A DNA stretch of 64,000 nucleotides from Batrachochytrium dendrobatidis JAM81 (lineage: Eukaryota > Chytridiomycota > Chytridiomycetes > Rhizophydiales), in assembly GCF_000203795.2 (NCBI RefSeq), contig NW_006281100.1:1385099-1449098 (forward strand). The letters are read 5' to 3'. The notes below the pieces were generated by a model. That model was not told the DNA's origin, did not search any database, and was given only the letters and a program-made list of their open reading frames with translations. Both the position numbers and the translations under genes were made by a program. This document shows positions 35,156 to 49,600 of this stretch, one piece after another. Numbering within the stretch: position 1 is the first letter of the stretch; every line of letters starts with the position of its first letter.

Positions 35156-37902
35156 ATGAAGTTTTCACTACTAGCCATTGCTTCTGCTGCGTTTGCTGTC
35201 AATGCTCAAGGGAATAAATCTGGTATGCAAATCTGTTGATCAGTCTATTTTATGTTGGGTTTATCAATGTTTGGATTGTGAAATCGTTCAAAACTTACTA
35301 ATTGGCATACATTATAGAATCCATGCCTAGATGGGCCTTTATCAAGGAACACCGTGATGCTGGCAGATTTGTTTTTATGCCATACACTGATGAGCAACGA
35401 AACGTCGTGCTGACCAATGTTGAAAATAGTTTGAAATTGTGGACCAACTATGAATCTAAAATCAAAAACTATGGTGAGCGTGCCGATCCCTTCCCAATTA
35501 TCAAGAAACTGCGTGCAAAACTGGATGCATCTAATCTTACCGATACTGAGATGCAGACTGAACTCTTGAGTGCGTTTATTCGCATGCGTGACCTTCATAG
35601 TCATTTTGGGCCATCTGGACCATATTCTTGTTTCAATGCCATGACTGGTCTTTCTTTTAGATTTATCGAGGGTAGTGCATATAGAACCAAGAAACCAACT
35701 GTTGTTTTTGACACTCACATCGGCAATAAAGGTTTGCGTGCTTTTTTTGGAAAGGACTATGACCAAATCAAAGCTGGCGACGAATTACTACTTGTTGATG
35801 GTATGACGTTTACTGACTATCGGAACTTGAACCAGGACAAAACAGGTGGTGCCAATGATTATGGTGGTCAGTATGGTGCTCTTGATTACATGACGTTTCG
35901 TCCTGGTTCCTTTACTCTTTTGCCAGAAACTGATACGATCAAATATCGGTTCAAATCAAAAGACACTGGAAAAGTGTACGACATTGAAGCTCCATGGGTT
36001 GTTTATTTTGATCCATCATGCTGGAGTATGACTAGTCAATTGTATGCCAAAATTTCTGGAAAAACTCTACCTGGAACACCTCAGCCTGCCGACACGAACA
36101 GTATAATTGACACTGATGCACCTGATACCGGAGTCAAACGTCGGTTGAAGACTTGGGAAGAAATCAGAACTCCATCAATGATATCCCAGTACCATTATAA
36201 AAAGCAAAAAATTAATCAGATTTTACTTGAACAGCCATCACAAAACCATACTCTTGAGTACCAAAACGCCGGCGTGTCGACTATCAGCTGGGCCATCTGG
36301 AAACCCGAATCCAAGAATCTTGGTATTATTAGATTGGATGATTTTGTACCAAAAAATCTTAAAACTGGTGCACAAGCAGATATGGAGGGTGTTCGTGAAA
36401 TCCACAAACTTCTCAGTACTGTGCTCAAAGACACCAATGCTGTTTTAATTGATCTCCGTAAAAACCTAGGTGGTAATGGTAATTTTGCCAATGCCATTCC
36501 ACAACTTTTCAAACCTGATTTTCAACCAATGCTGATAAGATACTTGATGAGTTCTGTCGCATACAACACTCTGGTTAACGGCACATCCTTTTTTGACACT
36601 TCTGGTCCAGCATGGTACAAGACTCCACCTGGTAGCAAGTATTCTATTGATCATGACAGAAACTCGTTCGATCAGTCAAACATGTATGGTCAAGCCTATC
36701 TCAAACCTGTTGGTGCATTCACTGATGCTATATGCTACTCAGCATGCGATCTGTTTTCAGCGTCTTTTCAGTCGTCCGAAACTGGCCATGTTTTTGGCGA
36801 AGATGGAACAACTGGAGGTGGTGGTTCCGACATATTTTCGCTTGATTCAACCTTACTTGCGCTCAATCCCGTCGATTTTAAGCCAATGCCGTATTACCAA
36901 GAACTGACCGACGAAACAACTGGTCGAAGCTATACCAACGTTCTTTCAATCGGAGTTCGACAACTTGTACGTAATGGAAAATATCAAGGTCAACTGGTTG
37001 AAGATACCGGTACCGTATCCGAATATATTGTACGTCCCCGTTTGACGGATATACTGCCTGGATCCACTGAAAATTCTCAATTTGACCGTATTGCCGATCA
37101 GCTCAAAACACTGGGTGTCAGAACTGGACTGAACAATCTTCACTTTGTTTCTGAACGTATCAATTACTACACCACTAGCAGTGACGTGACCATTGATGTA
37201 GAAGTCAAGGGAATCAATCAACTGTCAGTTATTGATGACACTGGCAAATCACTTTCAGTTGCCAAGTTTAAAAGCAACATAAAAAGTCAACACTCGTTCA
37301 AACTGACATCTGTGATCAACGATCTTGGTAATACTCGGGTCAGTATCATTGGCCAAAACAACGGCAAACAGGTTCTCAAAACGTACAAGCACATTAGTCG
37401 CACTCCAAAACAACAAGACCATTTTAAACTTGAGCGTGGTGTCAAATGGGAGTTTAATGGTACCAGTAAATCGGTTGGAATATACAACTCGCCATCTACC
37501 AAAAAGTCACAGGGATGGAACTTGATCAATGGTAAATGGATTGTTGGCGATGGAGTACAATACAGTCCTGAAATAACCACTGAGATCCGAGCGTACCATA
37601 CTGCACCAGTTGGATCCAATATCACTATTGAAATTGATTCCAAACTTGAATCACAACTTTATAACGACTTTTTAAGCTTGTATATTGCATATGCGGATGG
37701 AAGTGTGGAGTCGCTTCTGAATACTCTTGACTCGGATGGTAATATAAGTATATATGGCATTTCTGGCTCCGAAGCACTTGTGAAAAAGTTCCCAGTGACA
37801 ACCAAGTCGGAGCTGTTTTTTGTCAATCTCATGTTCAAGTCAGATCTTTCCATACAGATGAAAGGAGCAACAATCAATTCTTGGAGTGTTACCATGAGTT
37901 GA
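35156..37902 (+). CDS. Secreted S41-family (tail-specific type) serine peptidase-like protein
   Basis: Exons 35156-35222 and 35318-37902, intron GTATGC...TTATAG, phases agree; 883 residues. A signal peptide (KFSLLAIASAAFAVNA) leads. The middle has a PDZ-like stretch (AGDELLLVDG) and the S41 core: LGIIRLDDF, DAVLIDLRKNLGGNGN-like segment near 36430-36480, and AICYSACDLF (about 36730-36758) with the candidate nucleophile Ser, then a Gly-rich GEDGTTGGGG. The C-terminal third is beta-rich with no known domain. S41 genes of this kind are expanded in Batrachochytrium; keratin or mucus protein breakdown is possible but unproven. Catalytic Lys was not assigned. It stands between the two islands and is single copy in the window. 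Confidence 0.85.
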
Positions 37903-38809
37903 AATAGTTGTAAATGTTGAATGTATTATTTATTGCACCATCAGATCATGTTTGAATAAATACAATGTTTGCATAACTATCCTATACACTATTGTTTAAA
38001 TTTATTTCAATCAACACATGTAAACCTTTTATTTGGTCGAGTGAAATATGCAAGTTTCAAACCATTTTTTAAATTGGACTGGTTTTGTCATGGATGGAAT
38101 ATTGCAAGTGTTTTTAAACTTGTCAGATTTTTGTATTTTCTGGTGTTTTAGACATTGGAATGAAAGTTGATATTGGATATTTACCATACCAATCAGAGTT
38201 GCCATGGTTGTTTAATGAAACTCGGTACAGATCTGAATAAAACTGCATTTAGACCTGCATTTTCAATGATCTGATGCGACATGAAATCATTCGAGCTGAT
38301 AATGGTCATTGCACTATTGTCTTGTTCTTGTTCTTGGACTCTTTCACTGGTTTTTTAGCTTTCATAGCCGGTCTCGAGTTGATTACTTGATCCGCATTTG
38401 ATTGATGATTTCAACTGGTATTTAAAACTATGGTTGTATTGACATCATCAAAGCAGTTGAGCCAAACATGTGGACTGCAATGGATGAGTTTGGTGATTGT
38501 ATAATGTATGGTTATACCAAATAATGAATATATTATGCAAGACTTTCTAGCACAATATTGTATATTCATCAATCTGGTAGAAACAACTTACTAGTCCAAA
38601 TCAAATATTGGATGCATCAACAGCATACTACTATGTGTAATACTTGCAAACCACCAACTCACAATCAACTTTTGGACACGAATATGTTTGACAGTCATTC
38701 TAGGAATGGTCATGTATGCACTGGATCTGATTGGTGGTTGTTGGTAACTTGACCTGCATACACAGTCAACAATCAACAACTGTGTGCAACACATATTGGA
38801 TACAGCAAA
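37903..38809. other. Spacer between the S41 gene and island B
   Basis: About 0.9 kb with no supported gene or repeat. AATAAA-like signals occur near 37955-37965. Confidence 0.4.
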
Positions 38810-39455
38810 TCCACAACTGTCAATACTTGTTGTTGAAATGGGTTCAGATCACCATCAGCTCGCTCACTTGTTGCACCAATGTGATTGTATGATCAACCTG
38901 ACACCAACCAAACCACACTCGAATATATATGTTCCAGTCATGTGCATGGTGTATCGATTGTCAACTCACAATGTCAACTCCAACACATTCCACCATGATT
39001 ATGGTCACATCACACCATGCTGATGTATGTCGATCGGTATCACATTGCAAACGGCTGTCATCCAATGACTGCAATGCAATACCGTGCATGTATTGTGACT
39101 GATACGTTGTGCACCATCAGCAAGTGTGCAACTGTCACTTGATATATCGAGTCTGATATGCAACAACATGCTGGGTTTACCATGATCAGGTTTTTGATCA
39201 ATCTTGGACTCATGATACATGATTTGACATGTTGGATCGTGTGGATGTGTCATGGACTGCAATTTAGTTGCAGACACACATATGTTTGATATTGACTGAT
39301 GTATACTGTGCAACGACTGATCAGTGCGAGTGTGATTGCACACTTGGTGGTATTGTGCATTATGGTTGTTTGACAATGGATGAATGCTGGATTAGTCGGT
39401 CATATGCAACCCATTTGAATCGACCTATTTGAACAATCACTCGATGCAACTGACA
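38810..39455 (+). repeat. T repeat, copy T3 (left end of island B)
   Basis: Matches 32750-33378 and 55527-56157, including the part missing from T1 (TGTCAATACTTGTTGTTGAA). It has an extra 11-bp ACTCACAATGTCA-type insertion near 38965. Continues collinear with island A from 14322. Confidence 0.85.
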
Positions 39456-39947
39456 AAAAACACTGCCAGCCAATGTTTGCACGGTACGAATATGGTTTGT
39501 TTGCATCAAATCATTACACAATCTGTATCTCAGCACTCGTTTATTCAAAATAAAATGTATTCAACCACATGTTCAAACATGTTTGGCTACAGACAGTTTG
39601 TGGGATAAACTGCACATCATCGACTGAGCTACACTGCATGATCTACTATGCCATTGATACACACGTTCAATTCAGCAATGCAGCTGCATTACAATGCTGA
39701 CAACTATCTGAACCAATTCAGTATAATATGTTACAACTATATATATTCCATTGACACATCAACAGTCATACATACCGATTGTTGAACATGCTCGTGTTGG
39801 TTGGTGTGCATTGATACAAGTTGTCAGAGCCAACCAACAAATCACTATATTTGTACGGATTGTGTACCATGGCATATGTTTGAACAGATACTGCACGAAT
39901 CATTGTCGTTTGGATTGAATAATCAACAAATACCATTGTGACTGCAC

Positions 39948-40310
39948 ATGTATTGCATATCTCGGATAAACTGTCTGGACTGAAAATCGCTGACATGTGA
40001 CAGCAAATTGATGTTCATTATAGTCGAGAAGTAAATCACAGTTGATCAAAGATGTGAATGGATGAACCAATGTTGGATTGTGTTATTAAAGAACAAGAAA
40101 AAATGCGTTTTTATAAAGTTGGAGAGCAGAGAAACGAAAGTATGCGAGTTCTCACTCAGACATCATGATCGAGTCTTTGATTACTATATATCTTCCATCA
40201 GTGATGGTTGTGATATCACAATTGGTGATCACAGCCCAAACACATATAAAGGATTCACACACACTCAGTGAAAATCAATAGACTGCACATCTCAACATTC
40301 CAAGTCATAT
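39948..40310 (+). repeat. Single repeat R of island B
   Basis: Matches both R copies of island A (15260-15623 and 17592-17954) and is continuous with island sequence on both sides, so B shows the one-repeat state. Confidence 0.85.
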
Positions 40311-40546
40311 ACGAGGGATAAACTCTGTATACTGTAGAGCATCTGGATTCAGTGATTATTTTGGAATTGGTGACAAGGTCAGAATCTTGAAAGTGAAGGC
40401 TTTTCAAAAGGGATATGTGCCAACATTTATCAAATCTGATTATCAAATATATGCGGGAGATGGATACTCCTATCTACTACAAAACAATAAGGCAGTTCAG
40501 CTCGAGCAACGGTACAACATTTATGAATTACAAAATATTACTTGAT
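40311..40546 (+). pseudogene. Integrase C-terminal-like fragment (copy B)
   Basis: Open frame without a start codon: GIGDKVRILKVKAFQKGY, a short spacer, then a YxxYxLQN-type ending just before a TGA. This is the layout of the C-terminal barrel region of retroviral-type integrases (GDxVR...F-x-KGY...Y...ELQ). No catalytic core, reverse transcriptase or terminal repeats were found nearby. Copy A has a 13-nt deletion here. Confidence 0.5.
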
Positions 40547-40951
40547 TTTCCAGGTGCATTTGATACACCAATATGAGAACGGCCATTGATCCAAACGGAG
40601 ATCGTAGCAAGCGTGAAATTACCGAGTTAGTGGAATATACTCTTGAACCGCTACATGAAAAGACTAATGTATTTACATGAAATTATTGTGTTGGGTAATA
40701 CTATACAATAAATTTCGAAATCAATACCCACAATGAATATCTTGAACGCATACGGAATTGGAATCATCACAACCCAAATGAAAATGAGCAATTGTGACAA
40801 TGACATCGAGATTATTATCAAAGAAACAAGGATAAAGACCAGAAAACATACAGATAGTACTATTCATTGAATTCCGATCTTGAGAAGGAGAAGGAGAGTA
40901 AAAACACAATTCCAGAACAATAAATAGAAACAATCACAACAAGTGCTTTAT
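40547..40951. other. Spacer between integrase fragment and HNH gene (copy B)
   Basis: Collinear with 18201-18649; small indels relative to A (for example the AAAAAAGGGTAAAGAAAGC block of A is missing near 40900). Confidence 0.4.
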
Positions 40952-42365
40952 TCAAGCAGATATAAAGATACATTGATTAAACACGGAAAAGAGACTTGTC
41001 CATTCAGAGTAGATTAACAAGTGATTTCCACAACGATGGACATGATTGACATGATACCGAGTTGTCCCACCACAGTGTAAAAAGACTGCACTATCAGTTC
41101 CACGATCATTGGTAGCAACATCATCACTGGAGTCTGAATGTGTCATCAATTGATGAGACATTGTTGGTTGACAAACTGTCTCACTGCAATGGAAAGAGAC
41201 ATTTGAGTTGCTTTCATTATTGCTTGAATTCAAAGGTGTCAACATCAACTGTTGGTATTCACACTCACTACAATGCCAACTATTGCTGTAACAGAAACCA
41301 GTCTCTTGTAATGAATACACAACTTTATCGAGTATTTTCAATGATCAAAGTAGCACTCGATTGCATCCATTTCTCGATATTCTTACTCCGGTAATCTACA
41401 GGAGTACAGCCATCGTCATCATATGGACAATATTCATCATCAGATTCTACACCACCAGCCATACACCAAATGAGACATGTTGTCTTGTGTAACTCTAGTG
41501 CGTTCCTGTTTGGTAGTCGAGTGAGATTGTTGTGAATGAAATACAATGTCATTTCACTGTTGGATTCGACTGTTTGTCGATTGTCAGTTTATCTCTTTTG
41601 CCTTGTTCTGCGGATAACTTTCAAATCTTCAATTGTCTCAATCCACTTCTTGTGCTTGTCACTTGTCAGATCATTCGTCTCATTGATTACTTTGATCACC
41701 AGTTTGTCATCCACTACATCCACATATTGCTTTAGTTTACCAAATTGGTCATGGCAATTGATACACAACAACAGTCCGTTCTGTATTTGATGTTTCTGCG
41801 TCAAACCAGCTCGTAACAAGATGGATGGTTTGTTGTATGCCATTCCAATGTTCTTTTGTGATATGATGTGTGCTCCTTGCAAGGACAACTTATCCCAGCA
41901 AAACAAGCAGACGCCGTCTCTCTTTTCAACCACCTTGTTCAAGTACTTGTGCTGTAGCTCACTCACTTTTGCAACATAGTCCAGATCATCAGCAGAGTTG
42001 TTTCTTGATGTTGGGTTTGATGAAACTGGAGTGTGATAGCTGGATGAATCGTTGTAGTCTTTGTGGAATGGCAGTATGTAATACCCAAACATGTCATCAA
42101 TGAATGTACAATGATGTTCTGGGTCTGCCAACTGGACCTTGGTTGAGAACTGCTGCTGCTCTGCAAATTGGTTGGCAGTCAGCAGGTTGTGCAGTCGAGT
42201 GATGTGTGAGGTTTCTCCCTCTTGGATGATTCCCAAAAACAAACCTCGTTTGTTGTCATCCTGTCACAACTCCTTTTGTCTCTGTGTTGGTATGGCTTGA
42301 GTGCTGATTTGGTAGTATTCATTCAACAGTTGTGTTGTTGCTGTGTTTGTTGTTTCGATATTCAT
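40952..42365 (-). pseudogene. HNH-type nuclease-domain gene, copy B (core intact, frame broken elsewhere)
   Basis: ATG at 42365 on the minus strand. The HNH core is complete in B: CLFCWDKL, GAHIISQKN, then NGLLLCINCHDQFGK, fitting the HNH_2-type CxxC...H...NGxxLCxxCHxxF layout. An in-frame TGA at 42264-42266 (shared with A) separates a 33-codon leader from the body; it could be a nonsense change or hide an undetected splice. In B the body ends at TAA 41589-41591 where A has TGG. A Cys/His-rich 3' part continues to 40952 in other frames. The body from the codons after the TGA is open for 217 codons, but no ATG was found there. Confidence 0.6.
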
Positions 42366-42738
42366 TTGATGTTTTTTGACAAAAGAATGAAACTCGAGCC
42401 AACCAAAATAATTGCAGTCAACAATCAAATTGGACAATATTCACCAATAATCTTTTAAACTCGTACAGTTTGTACAGTGTTGTCATAAAAGTCATGGTTT
42501 GACACATTTTCATCAAGTTATCAGTGAGTATCAACGAGTATCAATCAACAAAATTGGTCTCGTTGATTGATATACTATTATAGTGTAATCGATTGAGTTG
42601 AATTGACACTCGATCGAACAATACAAATAAACACAAAATTGTTTAAATATTCAAAGTGTGAATTTGTTTCATTCTTCACACAATATTAAATTTTGAATTC
42701 AAGTCGCTTTTTTTTGTTTCTTTTCTTTCACAATTGTA
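42366..42738. promoter_or_regulatory. Divergent intergenic region between HNH and CRN genes (copy B)
   Basis: Counterpart of 20001-20375 with the same GAGTATCA pair and pyrimidine tract; lacks the GACAA of A at about 42645. Confidence 0.4.
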
Positions 42739-45141
42739 ATGGAAAATAAAATATTTTATATCAAATATCTTGACAACCAGCCAGTGAAAATCAAAACTCA
42801 CTTTGATGGAGAACTAGAGAGAAGAACCCCAATTGATAGTGTTTTGAAACTAATTGCTGCTTACAAGACTGCCACCACTCCCCTCCTTGACGCTATCCCT
42901 GTTGACGAGCCCACTCCATTATGTGGTGAATGGTCCAGCCATTGCTGGGAATGAACCCCTGGCCTCCATTCAACATCCAGTTGGTTGTTACGGCCATTCA
43001 CTGATTATAAAATCAAGGAGTGGTGTGAATGTTGTAAAGTTTTCCAATTCAAACCAAATTCCCATGAGTGCCATTGATCTCTTGGAATGGCTTTCTGGAT
43101 CGAATGTTAATTCTGCAGTTGATTTGGCTGACAAACAAGTGCTATCTCAGCAGCAAACCAATCTTAATCAAAAAGTTGTATTTCCGCTGGCTGGTCGAGA
43201 GAAATCGCTCCAGCACATTGCATCATGCTTTATGGCCACCTATCGACATCGTAGCAATATTGATCGGAATTCAAGACGTATTATTGTATGTACTGGTATG
43301 CCGGGATTGGGAAAAACTCGACTTATGACAGAGTGCTCTATCACAGTTTTAGACATGACAGGGATTCAAGGCAAACGACTATCGGCAATCGTTTCTTTTG
43401 GAAATGACACGAACCCATATGGCGAAATTGACAAACTCCTTGGAATCAAATGTTCATTTACCTGGAGATTGCTCCATTCGGTTTTCAAGGCGCAATACAA
43501 GTTTGATGATTGGATGCGTGGAAATTCACCAATAAACAGAAGCGGGCTCACAATGACATTAGCTTTATCGACCATTGAGCTTTATTGGAGTCAGAAAGCT
43601 CGAGACAGCATACTTTTATTTGTCGGAGTTGACGAGTATCAAAAACTCGGTCAAGATGAACTGAGTTCTCTGCTGGATATCTTGTGTGCTTCTTCTTATC
43701 GTGCTAAAGTGTCAAGGCTTACACTTTTCTGTATGTTGGCGGGAACTGACCTGAACATGATTCGTATTGCTCAACCATCACATCCTAATATTGAGAGAAT
43801 ACCAACCCGGTTTCTAACTCACATGGAATCAATGGAGGCCATTGGTCCTTTTATTTCGGATATACACTGGATTCGTGGTCAGTGAAGCCTTTGCTCAAAA
43901 TGCCTTTCATCTAAGCGGAGTGCCAAGACTACTGACTGAGTTTGCAAAACAAGTTGTATCCATGAAGCCGAATGATCTAACCGAACACCGTTTTCGGGAG
44001 GCAAGAATGGTTGCGCTTTCAAACTTGCAGCATCATCAATTGTCACTCGCTGATATTTTGAAGCTACTGGCGATTTCTTTTACAAACATGCCTGTTACAT
44101 ATCTACTAAACTGTCCGTTTTCTGAATCATCGCTACCTTCTGCAAGAAACCTTACTTGGAGTCAAATGGTTTCAAACGGGATGTGTCAAATTCAAGATGA
44201 TGGTCAAGTGATTGTACCATTCCATATCATTGTTCAGGCTTTGGAGAGGCCATTGAGTCAAAGCGTCGGTCTAAACCAATTTGGAGCGGCGCTCCTATCA
44301 TCGTTGAATGGTTTGTCGCTTGACGTTGAATATCCACTTTCCAACATGACTCGTTGGTCACCATGGGAGTATTTTGGTGCTAGTTTCTACTGTATCAGAA
44401 TCAACTCGTTTCTTGTATTGGGAATATCGATACTTTCTTTGTCTGATATACTGTGTGGATCGCGGTTTGATTCAGGTATTTTCAATACTCAAGTTCACAT
44501 CAGAATTGCTGAAGTTTTCCAATCAAACGAGCAATATGGACCTGATATGCCACGAATGATCACTCGGAAACACGACAGCTGTTGTCTCGTTGACTGGGTT
44601 GGCGGCGAGACATTGCAAATTGTAATCAATGGTGAGAATGGACCAGGAGTGGATATATACTTTATTCTGAAACGCGCAAAATACTGGCTATATCATAGTT
44701 TTGGATCAACGAAAACGACTTGGTTCTGATATTACAAACTCGAATCTGACCACTTTCCGATCGAAATTACCGAACCCGCCAGCATGTTTAAACAAGTTCA
44801 AGTTGGACTCTGTTTTTGGTCTGATGAGCATATATTCACAGATTAATATTAACCATGTTCCAAATTCAACGTATTTTGTTTCTGCATCAGATTATCTGTA
44901 TTTTCATGGTTCACTCTATGATCATCCAGGTTGTTCTATGGCCATTGATGTCAATTCTGCATTGAAAACATCGATTAAACAGATATTCTGCGGTACCAAT
45001 GATGAGCAAACGAATTTGGCAAACAAGGTCATTGAACAGCGCTACAACAAACGCATTGCAAGCTATGATGAACTTGAATCATTGGTGTCACAATGGGGTG
45101 GAAAGCTGAACGAGTCGGCTCGTGCAAGAATCAAGTTTTAA
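42739..45141 (+). pseudogene. CRN-type effector gene (header, P-loop NTPase, nuclease-like C-terminus), copy B, disrupted
   Basis: Same architecture as copy A. The P-loop is intact here: GMPGLGKT at 43295-43318; the Walker-B-like LLFVGVDEYQ is at about 43615-43644. Breaks: a 2-nt deletion in the header at about 42910, and the two frame changes shared with A at about 43845-43885 and 44671-44690. The header matches the ubiquitin-like header of Crinkler proteins (YIKYLDNQPVKI...VLKLIAAYKT). CR effectors are host-nucleus toxins in oomycetes and are thought to derive from transposon-linked nuclease systems; in chytrids the role is unproven. The full-length product is probably not made unless the frame changes are assembly errors. 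Confidence 0.75.
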
Positions 45142-46664
45142 AAACCTGGCTAGTATTTACATTTTACTATTTATCAACCATAAATGTAGAAGGTGTAAAA
45201 CATGATTTCAAGTATTGATTTTATCGAATTCATCAAGTGGTTGATTGCAATAAATGAACGCTGACTAGATGTTGGCATGCACTACACAAAATTCAACCAA
45301 ATCATTGCAACTTTCAAGTACTATTTATTCAGTTTCAGTTTTAATGGCATTGATTCATTTTTACAATCTTGGACATAATATAGCAGTGATTCTGGGTGAA
45401 TCTCATCAATTGTGTTCATTCGAGTCAGAGCATGAATCTGGTACGGTAAGCAACCAATCCTTTCAGATCATCCACTATTGTATACCAAGTCTTTTGTCCA
45501 AGATTGCACATCTCGAATAAACAGTGTGTGACAACTATGGACACATGTAGCAGTAATTGACGGTCAAGAAACTGATATCAATATTCCATGTATACTACCA
45601 AAGTGTGTAGTTTAATTGTGGTTGTTTGATTGGTACATATTTGTACATATTTGTATGACTGAATGATATGGCTGCAGTTATTTAATCATTTCAGTACAGG
45701 AATGAAACCTTGAATGTACATTGTAATCCAAACTTTATATTACAAATATTGTTTAAATTGACTCTTGGGATTGTCAGTCCAATAACATGCCATTAAACGA
45801 TCACCCGTTGAGTTGAGTGGTGATATTTGCTGTATTGGTTGGATAAACACTGTCGATTCTTGAATCAACACAACAACCATCATATGACACACAATCAGAC
45901 TATAATGTTGAATCTACACTTTGTGCACTCTTAGTAGTCATACATTGTACGATCACCAAATTTGAACCCACATTCATGTATTGTGTTTGACTGTCAATGT
46001 TGTCAATACAACTCTGTACACACATTTATTGTGTTTATCACCATCCAACTCAATCTCACCATTTCAATCAATCTTGGTCAATGTTGATGATTTACACGCT
46101 AATTCATTATCCAATCTTGTCTGACATTATTATTGGCTTTAATCACGTTTGGTTTGTAAACTGCCATGATTTGTACTACCATTATCATTGTGTATCTGAT
46201 CACCAAATATTCCAATACATCAATAATACCACAGTGTAAACAGTAATACAGTTGATCAGTCTTGTGGCAAGACATTTCATTCAAGTTTGTATTTGGAAAT
46301 ACTCGATGGTTTAATCACCACACACTGTTTGTAATGCGATTGTCATTGATCTCATTTCATTCCAGTCCAGTCCATCTGATTTATGATGATGTTTAGTAAT
46401 CCATTACCATGTGTTATAGTAAACTAGTTTGTTTATTAAACCAAATCTACAACGATCACATTCAGAATATTAATTTACAGTATTTCTAAATGCATGTTTG
46501 ATAACAATCCAATTTTGTTACAAAAAACTGATCAAAACAATACTAAAATGGAACAATTCGTTTGTGTGTTTTACAACAATCCAAACAAACAATTGTTGGC
46601 AATTGTCGGACATTCGCATAAATGAAATTGTCATCAAAATTCAACTTTACTAATTTTATCAAAC
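45142..46664. other. Non-coding spacer (copy B) with diverged MITE-family sequence
   Basis: Collinear with 22797-24319; no supported gene. Confidence 0.5.
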
Positions 46665-49600
46665 ATGGATTGTGTTGATATCATGAAAGAGTTGATCAAA
46701 CGCCTGGAAGATTTGAAACTATTAACAACGGATACTCAAGTATACAAGGCTGATGGAATATGAGACAGACTGCTTGTGTTGATACTGGAGCTGAAAAAAC
46801 ATGGCTACAGTAAGTTTAATAGCCATTGTATTATTGATGAATTCAAACTGTTGCTGACTTTGTGTTGGTTTGAAATGGCAGACTTTAAAGTTATATTGCC
46901 TCGCTTACAGAGTATTGGACTGGAAGATATCACAGTCAAGTATTTGGAGTATAATCGACCCAGTTTACAGGTATTCATATATTGTAACAATAATGGATTG
47001 TTGTTCATGACTAAACTAATCAACATGTGTTGTGTAGATCAAAGTAATGAAGTTTGCTGCAGTGTTTGCGAGTATGGTATACTATGATGGTCGGTTCAAA
47101 ATATCTCAACGACTAAGCAACCAAATTGTACAACTCATGCAATCACCAAGCCGTCAAGTCAAAATGGCGGCAAGTCATGATTGATATTGATCAAATGATT
47201 GAAATTCAACTCATCTAGTGTCAATATGCATATAGGCGATGAAATCATGCACAGAGGTGTACAAATATAAACGCTGGAGGGAAGAGGATGGATTTGATTT
47301 TAAGCCAATGGTTGAGATTATTGTCCATGAGCCTGATCAACAAGTGTTCACATTGGCAATTGGCCTGTTCTCGAAAGTTTGTCATGATATTGACGATGAA
47401 AATGTATGTTTACAACAATACAATATTGGATCAGTTTGGACAGTGTCTTGTCATGTTGATCTGATTGTATACTTGACATTGAACAATATCATTAGTTTGG
47501 CATCGTGTTGTCAAGACTTGTTTCACGACTGGAATCATCCGATGGTTCAGTTGCTGTCGATTTTATCGAAAATCTTCAAACCATGTATCTGAATATTTAT
47601 TGTCATGACCGAGTAAAAGCAGTGAAATGTGGCATCATTCCAGCACTAGTCAATACGCTCAGGTATGTGGTGTTATGCATGAATGTGTGTCCAGTCATCA
47701 CAATTGGTAAATTTGACATGGTTGGATTGACATGACATGAATACAGGAGTGTCGATCAAGAAGTGATTTATGAAAGCATTGTTGCTATTCAGAGTTTTTA
47801 CAATGTTACAGATTATGAAGTGACTTCAGTCGAGTTTATAAGGTCGGGTTTGATTCAAGCACTGAACGACTTGTGTATCAAATACAGCAACAACTCTGGG
47901 CTAAAAACACGCATGATCAAGATGGCTGGAACAATTGCATCCAAAATGCGGGACTTTCCTGTATCGCTTGTACGATCGTTGGTTTTTGAGCAATTGACGA
48001 TATCAGTGTGTGATCTCCGCATGGGTTACTCTTTTCGCCTGTTTGATAATGTCAGCGACATGATTCAGAAATCTACAAACAAGACCGAGATGATCAAGGT
48101 GTTTCAAGAATATGGAATTATGCAGCAACTCATCACTATTTATTCACGTACAGATATACGTTTGCATGATTCTGGTGCTGGTACTGTAAACTTACTCATG
48201 ACACTTGCTGATTTTGCCGATAATCATTCCGACAGTTCAATACGTACCGAGTTGGATCAAGGCGGGATACTTGAAAATCTGATGGCTATTGTAAAGTCGG
48301 ATGCTGCTGACCACGTAAACAAGAGGGTTGCTGACCAGATCATTGAAGCGTGTTTCCAGCATCGGGCTTACACTGCTAGTTCGAGCATTTGGCCATACAA
48401 TGACAATGCCGAAATTGATATGAAATCTGGAATGGCCGGATATACACATGGACAGGCACGCACACTTGTCGAAATGCAGTATATCCAGTATCTCCATTCT
48501 ATACTTTGCAAACCCATGTGGTGGATCGATATCACAAACCAGCATATTGTGGAGCAATGGAGGGTTGACTCACTCGGTCAGAATATATCACCATCAACAT
48601 TTAATCTTGCATTGGAACAACTCGGGGTTTTTGTCAAACAACTTGTTTGTAGTGGCAGTGATGGATTTGGTACAATTGTCCCAGGACCTGTTGAACTGAC
48701 GTATATACTGGACAATGGCATACCTGACAATGTATACACGCGATTGATGACAAATGTATCGGATATTGAACATGGATCAAATCACAACACTGGTCAAATG
48801 GTGCACAATCTAATTGATGCATCAATGTACAGTGTTGTATATGGACAAACGATAATTGCACCACTGAGTATACGACTCGAATACACCACAATGGTACCAT
48901 GCGATATGCTGTTATCGACTCGACTTGTTTCAGATACGCCCATCATTGACAGCAGTCCCAAGTTTATATCACGCAAGTTCCAATGTCTTCCGAGTGAATT
49001 CCGTGTCGAACAGGATGGCAGTGTGACCATCAACTCATACATCAACAATCTGAATCCGATATGGCATCGAGACATGTACAAATGCATTGCCAAAATATTC
49101 AAATGTTTTGTCCCGATGTTTGAAAGTCTGATCAGAACGATGGATCCACGGTTCAAGTATATTGATATTTGCAATCGCACAAAGGGATATAAACCACCAA
49201 GCCAGTCAGATCGTGGTGGTATGGAATCAGACACTCAACTCATTCGTCCCGTGTATGTACCAACACTTCCGGAACATTTTGAATCCAAATATGAATCAGC
49301 AAAGCCAGTATCACTGCGTGGTCGTAATCTACAAGTCATTGTCAAACTCACCAACATTCAACTGACACCATCCAAACCTAAATACAACGAGGGAAACTGG
49401 CACATTGAAGGTCCAATTAACGAATCGATTGTTGCAACTGGACTGTATTACTACGACGTGGAAAATATCACCACGCCCAAACTCGATTACCGTGTGGCTG
49501 TTGATCGTTTTGATGAAATGGCATCTGATATGTATTGGAAAGATGTGTACGACATTGATGAAGAATCACCACGCAATCAGTATATAGGATCGCTTGAATT

